From NCBI GenBank assembly GCA_027019165.1, contig JALUXC010000024.1, forward strand, positions 186,001 to 250,000: a DNA stretch of 64,000 nucleotides, read 5' to 3'. This DNA comes from Pseudophaeobacter sp. (GTDB taxonomy: Bacteria > Pseudomonadota > Alphaproteobacteria > Rhodobacterales > Rhodobacteraceae). Positions 1 through 8,636 of the stretch are shown piece by piece. The position numbers and the translations under genes were made by a program. The notes beneath the pieces were generated by a model, which saw only the letters and a list, made by a program, of their open reading frames with translations, was not told the DNA's origin and did not search any database. Every line of letters starts with the position of its first letter. Position 1 is the first letter of the stretch.

Positions 1-975
1 CGCAGGCACGCCCAGGAACCAGGTCAGCGCCTCGTTGCGGGTGATCGGTTCATCCCCGGCACTGCCGAGTTCCACGGCGGGGGCCTTTTCCGGATTCAAC
101 AGCGCAAAGCCAAAGGCATAAAGCGCATAGAGCAGCGCCAGCATGATCCCCGGCAGCAAAGCGGCCTGGAACAGGGTGCCAACCGAGACAACAGCGGGTT
201 CACCCAGGAAGGTCAGCGCATCAGTACAACCGGCCTCCTGTGCGCGGGTTTCCTGCGCGGTGGAGTAGAGGTCGCCTGCCAGCGTGCCCAGAAGAACGAT
301 CACGATTGAAGGCGGAATGATCTGCCCCAGCGTGCCAGAGGCCGCGATCACACCGGTGGCGAGTTCCGGGCTGTAGTTGTTGCGCAGCATGGTTGGCAGG
401 GCCAGCAGGCCCATGGTCACCACGGTTGCACCCACGATCCCGGTAGAGGCCGCCAGGAAGGCGCCCACAACCACGATGGAGACCGCAAGACCGCCCGGCA
501 ACGGACCAAAGACGCGCGCCATAGTGGTCAGAAGATCGTTGGCGATCTTGGAGCGCTCAAGCGTGATCCCCATCAGAACGAACATCAGCACCGCCAGCAG
601 CGTCTCGATCGACGCGCCCGCCAGCACCCGCTCGTTCATGCGGTTCACGATGAAGGATACGTTCCGATCCAGCGCGGTTTCCCAGCCTTGCGGGAAGACG
701 GGCTCCCCTATGCGCGGCAGGTCCGGGTAGCGGAAGATTGAGATTGCATCAGGCTTCACGCCCGAATTCACAAGGTCACGATAGACCTGCGAAGACGTGT
801 CAATCGCCTGGTGGATCAACAGGCCCGCACTGTCCAGCGCGGCGATGATCCCGAAGGAGATGATACCGGCGCCGCCGATGGCAAAGGCCACCGGAAAGCC
901 GGACAGGATGCCTCCGAAAAGGCAGAAAAAAACGATGATCAGGCCGATTTCGACGCCATCAAGACCGAATAGCAT
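1..975 (-). CDS. dctM: TRAP transporter large permease, DctM family (partial, C-terminus beyond window)
   Basis: The reverse strand is open from an ATG at 975 to the window edge, giving the first 325 residues of the 12-helix permease subunit of a TRAP (tripartite ATP-independent periplasmic) transporter. The N-terminus is a membrane helix followed by an extra hydrophilic loop (about residues 45-95) before the next helices; the family motif ASGTLGQIIPPS is present further on, with TM segments rich in Gly and Ala. It lies 17 bp downstream of the small permease gene in the same direction, so it is the last visible gene of the dctP-dctQ-dctM operon. TRAP large permeases use a sodium gradient to import organic acids delivered by the periplasmic binding protein. 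Family assignment is firm; the substrate is not visible from this subunit. Confidence 0.93.
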   Translation of the reverse strand, partial: MLFGLDGVEIGLIIVFFCLFGGILSGFPVAFAIGGAGIISFGIIAALDSAGLLIHQAIDTSSQVYRDLVNSGVKPDAISIFRYPDLPRIGEPVFPQGWETALDRNVSFIVNRMNERVLAGASIETLLAVLMFVLMGITLERSKIANDLLTTMARVFGPLPGGLAVSIVVVGAFLAASTGIVGATVVTMGLLALPTMLRNNYSPELATGVIAASGTLGQIIPPSIVIVLLGTLAGDLYSTAQETRAQEAGCTDALTFLGEPAVVSVGTLFQAALLPGIMLALLYALYAFGFALLNPEKAPAVELGSAGDEPITRNEALTWFLGVPA

Positions 976-992
976 GTCAGCTGTCCCTTAGG

Positions 993-1940
993 TTAATGCG
1001 CGCCTTCATAGGCTTCTTCACCCTCTCCAAGGCTGTCCTTGTCGAGGTATTTGTTTTCACTTCCCTGGCCTTCGATGAACTCAAGAAGTGAGCGATAGAA
1101 GAAGGCGATGGCGTGGAGGAAGACGATGCCGGCAAAGGCCACCAGCAGGATTTTGAACAGGAAATACCCGTTAAAGCCGTTGGGGCTAAAGCCGATGGTT
1201 TCCACGTTCCAGCGCAGGGCGCGCGCCTTCATCACAAGGCGGTCAAGCCCGTCCGATGCGGATGGTTTCGGCACGATCAGGTGACGCCACAGGAAGAACC
1301 AGCCGTACATCCAAGTCAGAACGGCGGCGGGCATCATGAAAATCAGCGAGCCGACCATATCCACCACCCTCTTGGCACGGAAGCTGATGCCGGAATAGAT
1401 CAGGTCCACCCGCACATGGCCGCCCTGCACAAAGGTGTAGGAGACGCACATGCAGACAACAAGCGCATTATAAAGCTTGAGCTCTTCTGCAAACCACGAG
1501 ATGTCCATCTGCAGGTCAATGCCAAGACCAAAGCTCATGTCCGGGCGGGCAAAGACCCGCTGCATGAAGACGATGACGATCTGCTGGATCACCATGATCA
1601 GACCGGCCCAGGCAAAGAGGCGCCCGGTGCCGTTGGCAAAGCCTTCAAGTCCGCGCACCACGCCCCACATGACCTGGCGCCGGTAAAGACCGATCCCGGT
1701 CAGGACCAGGAAGGCGGTGAAGACAACAAAGAAGAACTCGACCGACCCACCGTAATAGACAAAGCGCATCAGCGACTGTTTGTCCTCGACGGTTTCCAGT
1801 CCGCCCGTCCAGGCCAGCCACTGGCTGGTATTGGTGAGCGCATAGCCGAGATTGTAGAAGGCGCCGGCGATGTTCTGGCCAAGCCAGAGCAGACCGCCCC
1901 CAATAGCGCCGAAAGCGGAAATGCCAGTGTCGTCCTGCAT
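993..1940 (-). CDS. dctQ: TRAP transporter small permease, DctQ family, long form
   Basis: A 315-residue integral membrane protein with the WFAEELKLYNALVV and QGGHVRVDLIY-type stretches typical of DctQ small permeases. It is well above the roughly 160-200 residues of ordinary DctQ because of an N-terminal extension of about 120 residues carrying extra hydrophobic segments; long forms of this kind are known in TRAP systems for keto acids and related compounds. The ATG at 1940 is preceded by a G-rich Shine-Dalgarno (GGGGGA). It sits between the binding-protein gene (142 bp upstream, separated by a stem-loop) and dctM (17 bp downstream), the usual P-Q-M order. DctQ bridges the binding protein and DctM in the inner membrane. 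Confidence 0.92.
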   Translation of the reverse strand: MQDDTGISAFGAIGGGLLWLGQNIAGAFYNLGYALTNTSQWLAWTGGLETVEDKQSLMRFVYYGGSVEFFFVVFTAFLVLTGIGLYRRQVMWGVVRGLEGFANGTGRLFAWAGLIMVIQQIVIVFMQRVFARPDMSFGLGIDLQMDISWFAEELKLYNALVVCMCVSYTFVQGGHVRVDLIYSGISFRAKRVVDMVGSLIFMMPAAVLTWMYGWFFLWRHLIVPKPSASDGLDRLVMKARALRWNVETIGFSPNGFNGYFLFKILLVAFAGIVFLHAIAFFYRSLLEFIEGQGSENKYLDKDSLGEGEEAYEGAH

Positions 1941-2026
1941 TGTTCCCCCGGGATCATGAATTGTACCTGGTCAGGTCCCTCATGCCTGCCTCCGGCGGCA
2001 GCGCAGGTCTTGACCGGCCACAATGG

Positions 2027-2060
2027 AAAAGGGATCCCCCGCGCAGATGGCGGAGGATCC
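2027..2060 (-). terminator. Stem-loop between dctP and dctQ (partial terminator/mRNA stabiliser)
   Basis: On the minus-strand transcript an 11-bp stem (arms 2050-2060 and 2032-2042, one G-U wobble, 7-nt loop) is followed by C and four U. It lies about 20 nt downstream of the dctP stop. A structure at this place commonly lets the binding-protein mRNA accumulate above the permease mRNA; that role is inferred. Confidence 0.6.
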
Positions 2061-2081
2061 GATGAGTAGCTGTCTGGCGGT

Positions 2082-3164
2082 TTAGCCCAGGACGCGGCCG
2101 CGCTGTGCGGTGTAAGCGCCCGAGGACAGTTCCAGCCAGCCGGCCGAGGACTTCATGGAAGCCATTGCGCTGTCGTGGATCTTCTTGAACAGGTCGTCGC
2201 CCATGTTCTCGGCCATGACTTCCTGCGACGCTTTGCCGAAGGCATCCCAGACGCTGTCCGGGAACTCCATGACCTTGACGCCGCCGGCCTGCAGACGCTG
2301 CAGAGCTGCGCCGTTGTTGGCCAGGAACTGCGCCAGGTTCCACTGGTGGCATTCAGCCGATGCGACTTCGATGATCTTCTGATGCGCGGGGCTCAGGCTC
2401 TCAAAGACGTCACGGTTGGTGGCAACCGACAGACCTGCGCCCGGCTCGTGGAAGCCAGCGGTGTAGTAGGTCTTGGTGATTTCCTGGAAGCCGGCTTTTT
2501 CGTCCGCCCAGGGACCGATCCACTCGGTGCCGTCGATGGCGCCGGAGGACAGAGCCTGGTACACTTCGGAGCCCGGAATGTTCTGGACCGATGCGCCCAG
2601 TTTACCCAGAGCCTTGCCGCCCAGACCCGGCATACGGAACTTCAGACCGTTGAAGTCCTCGGGGCTGTTGATCTCTTTGGAGAACCAGCCGCCCGCCTGT
2701 GCACCGGTGTTACCGGCCAGGAAGGATTTCAGGCCAAAGATCTGACCCAGTTCGTCATGCAGCTCCATGCCGCCGTCCTGGTAGTACCAGTTCACCAGTT
2801 CCTGAGCGGTCATGCCGAACGGAACAGCGGTGAAGAAGGCATAGCCCGGGTGCTGACCCACAAAGTAGTAGTCTGCACCGTGGTACATGTCGGCCTGGCC
2901 CGAGGACACAGCGTCAAACACTTCAAAGGCGCCAACCAGCTCACCGGCGGCCTTGATGTCAACGGTCAGATCGCCGCCGGACATTGCAGTGATGTTGTCG
3001 GCAACGCGCTGCGCTGCGTCAAAAACGCCAGCCAGACCGCGGCCCCAGGTGGTGACCATGGTCAGGGTGCGCTTGCCCTGTGCGTAGGCCGGTGCGGCCA
3101 GAGTGGTTGCAGCAGCGGCGGTACCGCCCAGGGCAGATGTTTTCAGAAAGGAACGACGATCCAT
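2082..3164 (-). CDS. dctP: TRAP transporter substrate-binding protein (DctP family, TakP-like), Tat-exported
   Basis: A 360-residue periplasmic binding protein. The start is the ATG at 3164 (strong GGGAGGA eight bases upstream) rather than an upstream frame extension. The N-terminus carries a twin-arginine signal (DRRSFLK) and an Ala-rich h-region ending AYA, so export is through Tat. The body has DctP-family landmarks, including GLKFRMPG, an SGAIDGTEWIGPWAD stretch and NLAQFLANNG near the C-terminus. The latter resemble the 2-oxo-acid/lactate-binding TakP subgroup, which fits the long DctQ partner. First gene of the TRAP operon, divergent from a sensor kinase. Likely ligand: a 2-oxo or hydroxy carboxylate; this is inference from resemblance. 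Confidence 0.92.
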   Translation of the reverse strand: MDRRSFLKTSALGGTAAAATTLAAPAYAQGKRTLTMVTTWGRGLAGVFDAAQRVADNITAMSGGDLTVDIKAAGELVGAFEVFDAVSSGQADMYHGADYYFVGQHPGYAFFTAVPFGMTAQELVNWYYQDGGMELHDELGQIFGLKSFLAGNTGAQAGGWFSKEINSPEDFNGLKFRMPGLGGKALGKLGASVQNIPGSEVYQALSSGAIDGTEWIGPWADEKAGFQEITKTYYTAGFHEPGAGLSVATNRDVFESLSPAHQKIIEVASAECHQWNLAQFLANNGAALQRLQAGGVKVMEFPDSVWDAFGKASQEVMAENMGDDLFKKIHDSAMASMKSSAGWLELSSGAYTAQRGRVLG

Positions 3165-3267
3165 GTTTTTTTCCTCCCAAAGTATATGGATTGCCCACAG
3201 CAAGACCGCAGGCGGATCGGTTCGAGTGGCGCTAGCCTAGCTACGGTGCGGAAGTTGTGAATACCTA

Positions 3268-3278
3268 CTACTGCGTAG
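3268..3278. promoter_or_regulatory. CTAC-N3-GTAG inverted repeat between TRAP operon and sensor kinase
   Basis: A perfect 4+4 inverted repeat with a 3-nt spacer lies in the 277-bp intergenic region, 104 bp upstream of the dctP start. Short dyads of this size are typical operators for LuxR/NarL-type response regulators, and such a regulator is encoded just downstream on the other side. The link is inferred from position only. Confidence 0.3.
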
Positions 3279-3441
3279 ATCACGGGTTTTTTGACCAAAA
3301 ACAGTCGGAAAGTTGCACGGATTTTGGGCTTTGGCTTCTTTTGTTACGCAGCCGACTTGATCATCGGCCTAGAGCGCCTCTTGCTTTTGCGTTTCCTTTG
3401 CCCGACGATTCGCACCTCTGTCCAAAACCCTGGAGCGCCAG

Positions 3442-4881
3442 ATGCGCCTCTTTAACAGTCTGTTTCAAAGCCTCTTTCGCCCCAACTATGCGCAAAAGCT
3501 GTCGCTTCTGGCCGCGATTCCCTTGTTGGTGGCCGTGGCTGCGATTGCGCTTTTGGTGGCCTATCAGTCCCGTGCCCTTGCCGACCGCGAAATCCGCGCG
3601 CTTGAGCAGCAGCTGATCGAGGCCAAGAAGGCGGAATTGCGCAATTATGTGACCCAGGCCCGCAACGGGTTTGCGCATATATACGGCCTTGCTGCCCCAG
3701 ATGATGCAGAGGCCAAAGAGCATGTAAGCCAGATCTTGAGCGCCATGATCTATGGTCAGGACGGGTTCTTTTTTGTTTATGACTATGACGGCAACAACCT
3801 GGTCAGCCCCCGCCAGACCGAGTTCATCAACCAGAACTGGCGCGGTCTGACCGACAGCCAGGGCACACCAGTGGTAGACACCTTCATCGATCAGGCCCGA
3901 CAGGGCGCAGGCTGGCACAGTTTCATGTGGGAAAAACCCTCGACCGGGGAAGAAGCGCAGATGATCACCTACGTGGTGGGCCTGCAGGACTGGCAATGGG
4001 CCGTTGGCACCGGTGTCTTTATCGATGACATTCTCGCCTCCGTCGCAACCGCCCGCGCCGAGGTGGAAGAACGGGTGCAGCGCACCTTTTTTTACATCGG
4101 CGGGATCACTCTGGTGGCGCTCCTTCTGGTCTTTGCCTCTGGCATGGGGCTGAACATCCGCGAGCGGCGCCTGGCGGATGCCAAGCTCAAGGAACTGACC
4201 CAGCGCGTCTTTGATGCTCAGGAAGAAGAACGCGGCCGTGTGGCCCGGGAGCTTCATGACGGGATCAGTCAGATCCTGGTCGGGGTACGCTATGCGCTGG
4301 ACAATGCCCGCCGCCGTCTGATGCGCGGTGATCACGATAGCGCCTCAGAGCCCCTGGACAAAGGAATAGACCACCTTGGCACCGCCATCGCCGAAGTGCG
4401 CCGCATCAGCCGCGATCTGCGCCCGGGCGTGCTGGACGACCTTGGTCTAGGCCCGGCGCTGAAAGCCCTGACCGATGATTTCGCGGCCCGCACCGGGATC
4501 GAGACGGAGTTTTCCACCGTGGTCTTCCGCAACCGCCTGGATCAGGACGCCAAGATCGCCCTTTACCGCATTGCGCAAGAGGCACTCACCAACATCGAAC
4601 GCCATGCAGAAGCCACCCGTGTGAGCATAGATTTGCGCGGTCACGCCCGCGGCGCCACCATGCGCATCAGCGACAATGGCCGCGGTCTGCCTGCAAAAAG
4701 GAGCGCAACCGCCACCGGGATCGGCCTGCGCAATATGCAGGAGCGGATCGATCAGCTTGACGGAACCTTGCGGATTCTGTCATCAGGGGGAACCCAAAGC
4801 GGTACGGTGATTGAGGCGACCCTGCCTTTGAGCCACCTCTTGCCGCCGGGCAACGAGGCAGCACCGCAGCGGGTCTCGTGA
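3442..4881 (+). CDS. Cache-domain sensor histidine kinase (HisKA_3 / NarL-class)
   Basis: A 479-residue membrane sensor kinase. TM1 is at about 20-41, followed by a periplasmic single-Cache domain (about 50-205, with GQDGFFFVYDYDGNNL and the W-rich AVGTGVFID end), TM2 at about 215-235, a HisKA_3 dimerisation domain with the phospho-acceptor H272 in RELHDGISQ, and a HATPase_c domain with the N box (ALTNIERHAEA) and DNGRGLP G box. Cache domains sense small carboxylates. The gene overlaps the response regulator by 4 nt (GTGA) and is divergent from a TRAP transporter, so it probably controls uptake of the transporter's ligand. Ligand and target are inferred. Confidence 0.93.
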   Translation: MRLFNSLFQSLFRPNYAQKLSLLAAIPLLVAVAAIALLVAYQSRALADREIRALEQQLIEAKKAELRNYVTQARNGFAHIYGLAAPDDAEAKEHVSQILSAMIYGQDGFFFVYDYDGNNLVSPRQTEFINQNWRGLTDSQGTPVVDTFIDQARQGAGWHSFMWEKPSTGEEAQMITYVVGLQDWQWAVGTGVFIDDILASVATARAEVEERVQRTFFYIGGITLVALLLVFASGMGLNIRERRLADAKLKELTQRVFDAQEEERGRVARELHDGISQILVGVRYALDNARRRLMRGDHDSASEPLDKGIDHLGTAIAEVRRISRDLRPGVLDDLGLGPALKALTDDFAARTGIETEFSTVVFRNRLDQDAKIALYRIAQEALTNIERHAEATRVSIDLRGHARGATMRISDNGRGLPAKRSATATGIGLRNMQERIDQLDGTLRILSSGGTQSGTVIEATLPLSHLLPPGNEAAPQRVS

Positions 4882-5597
4882 TTGTGCGACCTTTAAGGGG
4901 CGTATTTGCTGACGAACAGGCTGTTGGGGATGGCGATCTGTTGCAAGACACACATGACACACCAGTGAAGGTTCTGATCGTTGACGACCACCCGATGGTC
5001 GCCGAAGGCATCCAGTCGATCCTGGAAAGCTACGATGGCATTGAGGTGGTCGCCTCGCTGACGGACGGCGAAGAGGCCGTCGCCCGTGCCGAAGATCTGG
5101 CACCCGACGTGATCCTGATGGACCTGAACATGCCGCGCCTTGGCGGCCTTAGCGCGACCGAGATCATTTTGGAGCGCCTCCCCAAGACCCGCATCCTGAT
5201 CCTGTCGATGCATGACAGCCCGGAGTATATTTCCACCGCGCTCAGCCATGGCGCCATGGGCTATATCCTAAAAGACGTGCCAACAGAGGCCATCAAGGAC
5301 GCCATCGATGCCGTCATGCGTGGTGAAACATACCTGTGCACCGGCGCCGAAGGCTCTCTCAAACCAAAGGACAGCGCCGCCCGCGAAGCGCTTACGGGTC
5401 GCGAGCAGACCATCCTGCTGGAGCTGGCCCAGGGCAAATCCAACAAGGAAGTCGCCCTGACGCTGGATATCTCCGTGCGCACGGTCGAAACGCACCGCAA
5501 GAACATCAAGCGCAAACTTGGTATTTCCAGCACCGCCGGTCTCACGCGCTATGCCTTGGAGCACGGCGTTCTGCAGGGCACCGGAGTGGGCCTATAG
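4878..5597 (+). CDS. LuxR/NarL-family two-component response regulator
   Basis: Receiver domain followed by a LuxR-type helix-turn-helix. The acidic pair is in IVDDHP, the phosphorylatable Asp is in ILMDLNMP and the conserved Lys in YILKD. The C-terminal HTH runs from LTGREQTILLELAQGKS to RTVETHRKNIKRKLGI. The annotated GTG overlaps the kinase stop codon (GTGA), giving 239 aa with about 30 residues before the receiver; a start at a later GTG (4965) just ahead of the first beta-strand is also possible because family members usually begin there. It forms a cognate pair with the preceding Cache kinase and is likely to regulate the divergent TRAP operon. Confidence 0.93.
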   Translation: MIVRPLRGVFADEQAVGDGDLLQDTHDTPVKVLIVDDHPMVAEGIQSILESYDGIEVVASLTDGEEAVARAEDLAPDVILMDLNMPRLGGLSATEIILERLPKTRILILSMHDSPEYISTALSHGAMGYILKDVPTEAIKDAIDAVMRGETYLCTGAEGSLKPKDSAAREALTGREQTILLELAQGKSNKEVALTLDISVRTVETHRKNIKRKLGISSTAGLTRYALEHGVLQGTGVGL

Positions 5598-5769
5598 GGG
5601 ACGGACGGAACCACAGTTTGCCTGAGGACCATGTCGCACCGCAGAAAATCCCGCCCTACCGGGATCGCTTTGGCCAAATTCCCCCGAAGGGATTTCCGGA
5701 AATGTCGCAATACGCCCTGCAAAACGCAAGAAAATGTCTCCAGATGGGTGATTTCGACAGTTTTGCCTG

Positions 5770-5798
5770 TTGACGCCCCTGCCCCCCGGTCATAGTCT
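5770..5798 (+). promoter_or_regulatory. Candidate sigma-70-type promoter of ilvBN leader
   Basis: TTGACG (5770-5775) is followed after 17 bp by TAGTCT (5793-5798), a moderate match to -35/-10 consensus, about 35 nt upstream of the leader-peptide start. The position suits an attenuated leader transcript. The -10 match is weak, so this is tentative. Confidence 0.45.
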
Positions 5799-5831
5799 GC
5801 GCTGCAACGCAAAAGAGGAGCCTCACGGCAA

Positions 5832-5879
5832 ATGACTTCCCTAGTCGTCATTGTAGGAACCAAGCGCATGGGCCGGTAA
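5832..5879 (+). CDS. ilvBN leader peptide (branched-chain amino acid attenuator)
   Basis: A 15-codon ORF reading MTSLVVIVGTKRMGR and then TAA. Five consecutive codons (4-8) are Leu-Val-Val-Ile-Val, exactly the amino acids made by the downstream pathway. AGAGGAG at 5814-5820 is a good ribosome-binding site. The last codons overlap the first arm of a 9-bp stem (5864-5872 with 5898-5906), and an intrinsic terminator follows. This is the classical transcription-attenuation layout: a ribosome that stalls at the Leu/Val/Ile codons leaves the first arm free to pair and prevents the terminator, while a ribosome at the stop codon covers that arm and lets the terminator form. The architecture is seen directly; operation in vivo is inferred. 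Confidence 0.88.
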   Translation: MTSLVVIVGTKRMGR

Positions 5880-5906
5880 CGGTAGACCATAATCTGACCC
5901 ATGCGC
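5864..5906 (+). promoter_or_regulatory. Antiterminator stem of the ilvBN attenuator
   Basis: GCGCATGGG (5864-5872) and CCCATGCGC (5898-5906) are perfectly complementary over 9 bp. The second arm overlaps the 5' arm of the terminator by two bases, so the two structures compete. The first arm lies in the last codons of the leader peptide, where a ribosome at the stop codon would mask it. Confidence 0.8.
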
Positions 5907-5935
5907 CTCCGACCAGAAAATCGGGGGCTTTTTTT
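5905..5935 (+). terminator. Attenuator terminator upstream of ilvB
   Basis: An 8-bp stem (5905-5912 with 5921-5928, one U-G wobble) with an 8-nt loop is followed immediately by seven T residues, a strong intrinsic terminator 39 nt before the ilvB start. Confidence 0.88.
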
Positions 5936-5974
5936 ATGCGGAATGGACGTTGCCGCCAACTGGAGCAAAAGCAG

Positions 5975-7726
5975 ATGAAACGTGAAATGACCGGCGCAAA
6001 AATGGTTGTTCAGGCCCTGAAGGATCAGGGGGTGGACACGGTATTCGGATACCCCGGTGGCGCCGTGCTTCCGATCTATGACGAAATCTTCCTGCAGAAC
6101 GACATTCGTCACATCCTGGTCCGCCACGAGCAAGGCGCAGTTCACGCCGCCGAAGGCTATGCGCGCTCGACCGGCAAGCCCGGCGTTGTACTGGTCACCT
6201 CGGGCCCCGGAGCCACCAACGCGGTGACCGGCTTGACAGATGCGCTGCTCGATTCCATTCCGCTGGTCGTTCTGACCGGTCAGGTTCCGACCTTCATGAT
6301 CGGCTCGGACGCTTTTCAGGAGGCCGATACCGTGGGTATCACCCGCCCCTGCACCAAGCACAACTGGCTGGTGAAAGAGACCGACAAACTCGCAGGCACC
6401 CTGCATGAAGCCTTCCACGTGGCCACATCAGGCCGCCCTGGCCCGGTTCTGATCGACATTCCAAAAGACGTGCAGTTCGCAACCGGCACCTATTCCGGTC
6501 CGAAACCAGCGGCCTCTCATTATCAGCCCCCCGTAAAGGGCGACATGGAGGAGATCACCGAGCTGGTTGCGGCTTTGGAAACCGCCAAGCGCCCGGTATT
6601 CTACACCGGCGGCGGTGTGATCAACTCAGGCCCGGGCGCCAGCCAGCTGTTGCGGGAACTGGTGGATGCCACCGGCATTCCAGTGACCTCTACCCTGATG
6701 GGCCTCGGCGCCTATCCGGCCTCGGGGGAAAACTGGCTTGGCATGCTGGGCATGCACGGGCTTTACGAGGCCAATATGGCGATGCATGATTGTGATCTTC
6801 TGATCAATATCGGCGCGCGCTTTGATGACCGCATCACCGGCCGCATTGACGCATTCAGCCCGAAATCCCTCAAGGCACACATCGATATCGATCCGTCTTC
6901 GATCAACAAGGTGATCCGCGTGGACATCCCGATCGTGGGCGACGTGGGCCATGTGCTGGAAGACCTGTTGAAGGTCTGGAAGGCCCGCGGACGCAAGACC
7001 AACAGGGAAGCGCTGGCCAAATGGCAGGCCAAAATCTCTGAGTGGCGCGCAATCAACTGCCTCGCCTACAAACCCTCCGAAGGCACCATCAAGCCGCAGT
7101 ATGCCTTGCAACGCCTCGAAGAGCTGACCAAGGGCCATGACCGCTATATCTGCACCGAAGTGGGTCAGCACCAGATGTGGGCGGCGCAGTTCCTTGGCTT
7201 TGAGGACCCAAACCGCTGGATGACCTCGGGCGGGCTTGGCACCATGGGCTATGGTTTCCCCGCCTCCATCGGCGTGCAGATGGCCCACCCGGATGCGCTG
7301 GTGATCAACGTCGCTGGTGAGGCCTCCTGGCTGATGAACATGCAGGAACTGGGCACCGCCGCGCAATACCGCCTGCCGGTGAAACAGTTCATCCTCAACA
7401 ACGAGCGCCTTGGCATGGTGCGCCAATGGCAAGAGCTGCTGCACGGCGAACGCTACAGCCATTCCTGGTCCGAGGCGCTGCCCGATTTCGTGAAACTTGC
7501 CGAGGCCTTTGGCGCCAAAGGTATCATCTGCAAGGACCCAAAGGATCTGGATGATGCCATCATGGAGATGATTAACCACGACGGCCCCGTTGTGTTCGAC
7601 TGCCTGGTGGAAAAGCACGAGAACTGCTTCCCGATGATCCCCTCGGGCAAACCCCACAACGAGATGCTGCTGGGCGAGGCAGAAACCAAAGACGCCATTC
7701 AGGCTGGTGGCGCGGTGCTGGTCTGA
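5975..7726 (+). CDS. ilvB: Acetolactate synthase large (catalytic) subunit
   Basis: 583 residues. ThDP-dependent enzyme joining two pyruvates to 2-acetolactate (valine/leucine) or pyruvate plus 2-oxobutyrate (isoleucine). The start is the ATG at 5975, nine bases after GGAG; an ATG 39 nt upstream abuts the terminator and is less likely. The N-terminal pyrimidine-binding domain has GYPGGAVLPIYDE and the catalytic Glu (E52 in VRHEQGAVHAAEG); the central FAD-binding domain and the C-terminal ThDP/Mg domain follow (GLGTMGYGFPA, then AGEAS and QFILNNERLGMVRQWQ). The usual GDxS of the Mg motif reads GEAS here, as I recall for other alphaproteobacterial homologues. The gene is controlled by the upstream attenuator and paired with ilvN 78 bp downstream. 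Confidence 0.97.
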   Translation: MKREMTGAKMVVQALKDQGVDTVFGYPGGAVLPIYDEIFLQNDIRHILVRHEQGAVHAAEGYARSTGKPGVVLVTSGPGATNAVTGLTDALLDSIPLVVLTGQVPTFMIGSDAFQEADTVGITRPCTKHNWLVKETDKLAGTLHEAFHVATSGRPGPVLIDIPKDVQFATGTYSGPKPAASHYQPPVKGDMEEITELVAALETAKRPVFYTGGGVINSGPGASQLLRELVDATGIPVTSTLMGLGAYPASGENWLGMLGMHGLYEANMAMHDCDLLINIGARFDDRITGRIDAFSPKSLKAHIDIDPSSINKVIRVDIPIVGDVGHVLEDLLKVWKARGRKTNREALAKWQAKISEWRAINCLAYKPSEGTIKPQYALQRLEELTKGHDRYICTEVGQHQMWAAQFLGFEDPNRWMTSGGLGTMGYGFPASIGVQMAHPDALVINVAGEASWLMNMQELGTAAQYRLPVKQFILNNERLGMVRQWQELLHGERYSHSWSEALPDFVKLAEAFGAKGIICKDPKDLDDAIMEMINHDGPVVFDCLVEKHENCFPMIPSGKPHNEMLLGEAETKDAIQAGGAVLV

Positions 7727-7804
7727 TCCGCTCCGCTCGCCTTCACGAAATTGACGGGTCCGCCTCTGTGCAAAGGCCCGATAGGAATCCAAAAGGACAC
7801 CCCC

Positions 7805-8365
7805 ATGTCTGCCCTACACATCAAAAAAGGCTCCTCCAAGCACTCCGCATACAATCTGCGCCCGACGTTTTCCGACGTGCAGGAACGCCACACCCTGGCG
7901 CTGCTGGTGGAAAACGAGCCCGGCGTTCTGGCTCGCGTCATCGGCCTGTTCTCGGGCCGTGGTTACAACATCGAAAGCCTCACCGTCGCCGAGGTGGATC
8001 ACACCGGCCACCTCAGCCGCATCACGGTTGTCACCACCGGTACGCCTCAGGTGATTGAACAGATCAAGGCACAGCTCGGCCGCATCATTTCCGTGCGCGA
8101 GGTGCATGACCTGACCGTAGAAGGCCCCTCGGTCGAGCGGGAACTGGCGATCCTAAAGGTCGTGAGCGATGGCGACAAACGGGTCGAAGCCTTGCGCCTT
8201 GCGGATATCTTTCGCGCCAATGTGGTCGACAGCACGCTGGAAAGCTTTGTTTTTGAAATCACCGGCGCACCGGACAAGATCGATGCGTTTGCCGACCTGA
8301 TGCGCCCGCTTGGTCTGATCGAGATTGCCCGCACGGGCGTTGCCGCCCTCCTGCGCGGAACCTGA
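7805..8365 (+). CDS. ilvN: Acetolactate synthase small (regulatory) subunit
   Basis: 186 residues, the size of the long IlvN/IlvH regulatory subunit. An ACT domain begins at HTLALLVENEPGVLARVIGLFSGR and contains GYNIESLTVA, the part that binds valine in characterised enzymes; a C-terminal ALS_ss_C domain follows (LAILKV to RTGVAALLRG). The ATG at 7805 is preceded by AAGGAC; the frame is open further upstream but with no better start. It follows ilvB and is expected to activate the catalytic subunit and confer feedback inhibition. A strong terminator lies about 105 bp downstream. Confidence 0.97.
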   Translation: MSALHIKKGSSKHSAYNLRPTFSDVQERHTLALLVENEPGVLARVIGLFSGRGYNIESLTVAEVDHTGHLSRITVVTTGTPQVIEQIKAQLGRIISVREVHDLTVEGPSVERELAILKVVSDGDKRVEALRLADIFRANVVDSTLESFVFEITGAPDKIDAFADLMRPLGLIEIARTGVAALLRGT

Positions 8366-8470
8366 ACTCACCCGCCTCGCTTTTGGGATGTGGGCAACTC
8401 ACCCTTTCTGTTCCCCTCCACATCCAGGCTATGGTTCCGTCGCACCCAATATGCGGAACAGCACATCATG

Positions 8471-8504
8471 AGGCCGACCCAAATCGGGTCGGCCTTTGCA
8501 TTTC
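8471..8504 (+). terminator. Terminator of the ilvBN operon
   Basis: A perfect 10-bp stem (8471-8480 with 8486-8495, 5-nt loop) is followed by an interrupted T tract (TTTGCATTT). It is the only strong hairpin after ilvN. Confidence 0.82.
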
Positions 8505-8636
8505 ACTCCAGAAATTCGGGCAAATCGGCGGCTTTGCGCGTTTCAGTGTTTCACCGCACTCAAAACCCAGGACTGTCGCTGCTCCAAAGCTGATCGATCA
8601 AGGTCACGCCCCCAAGCGCATCGACCATAAGATTTG

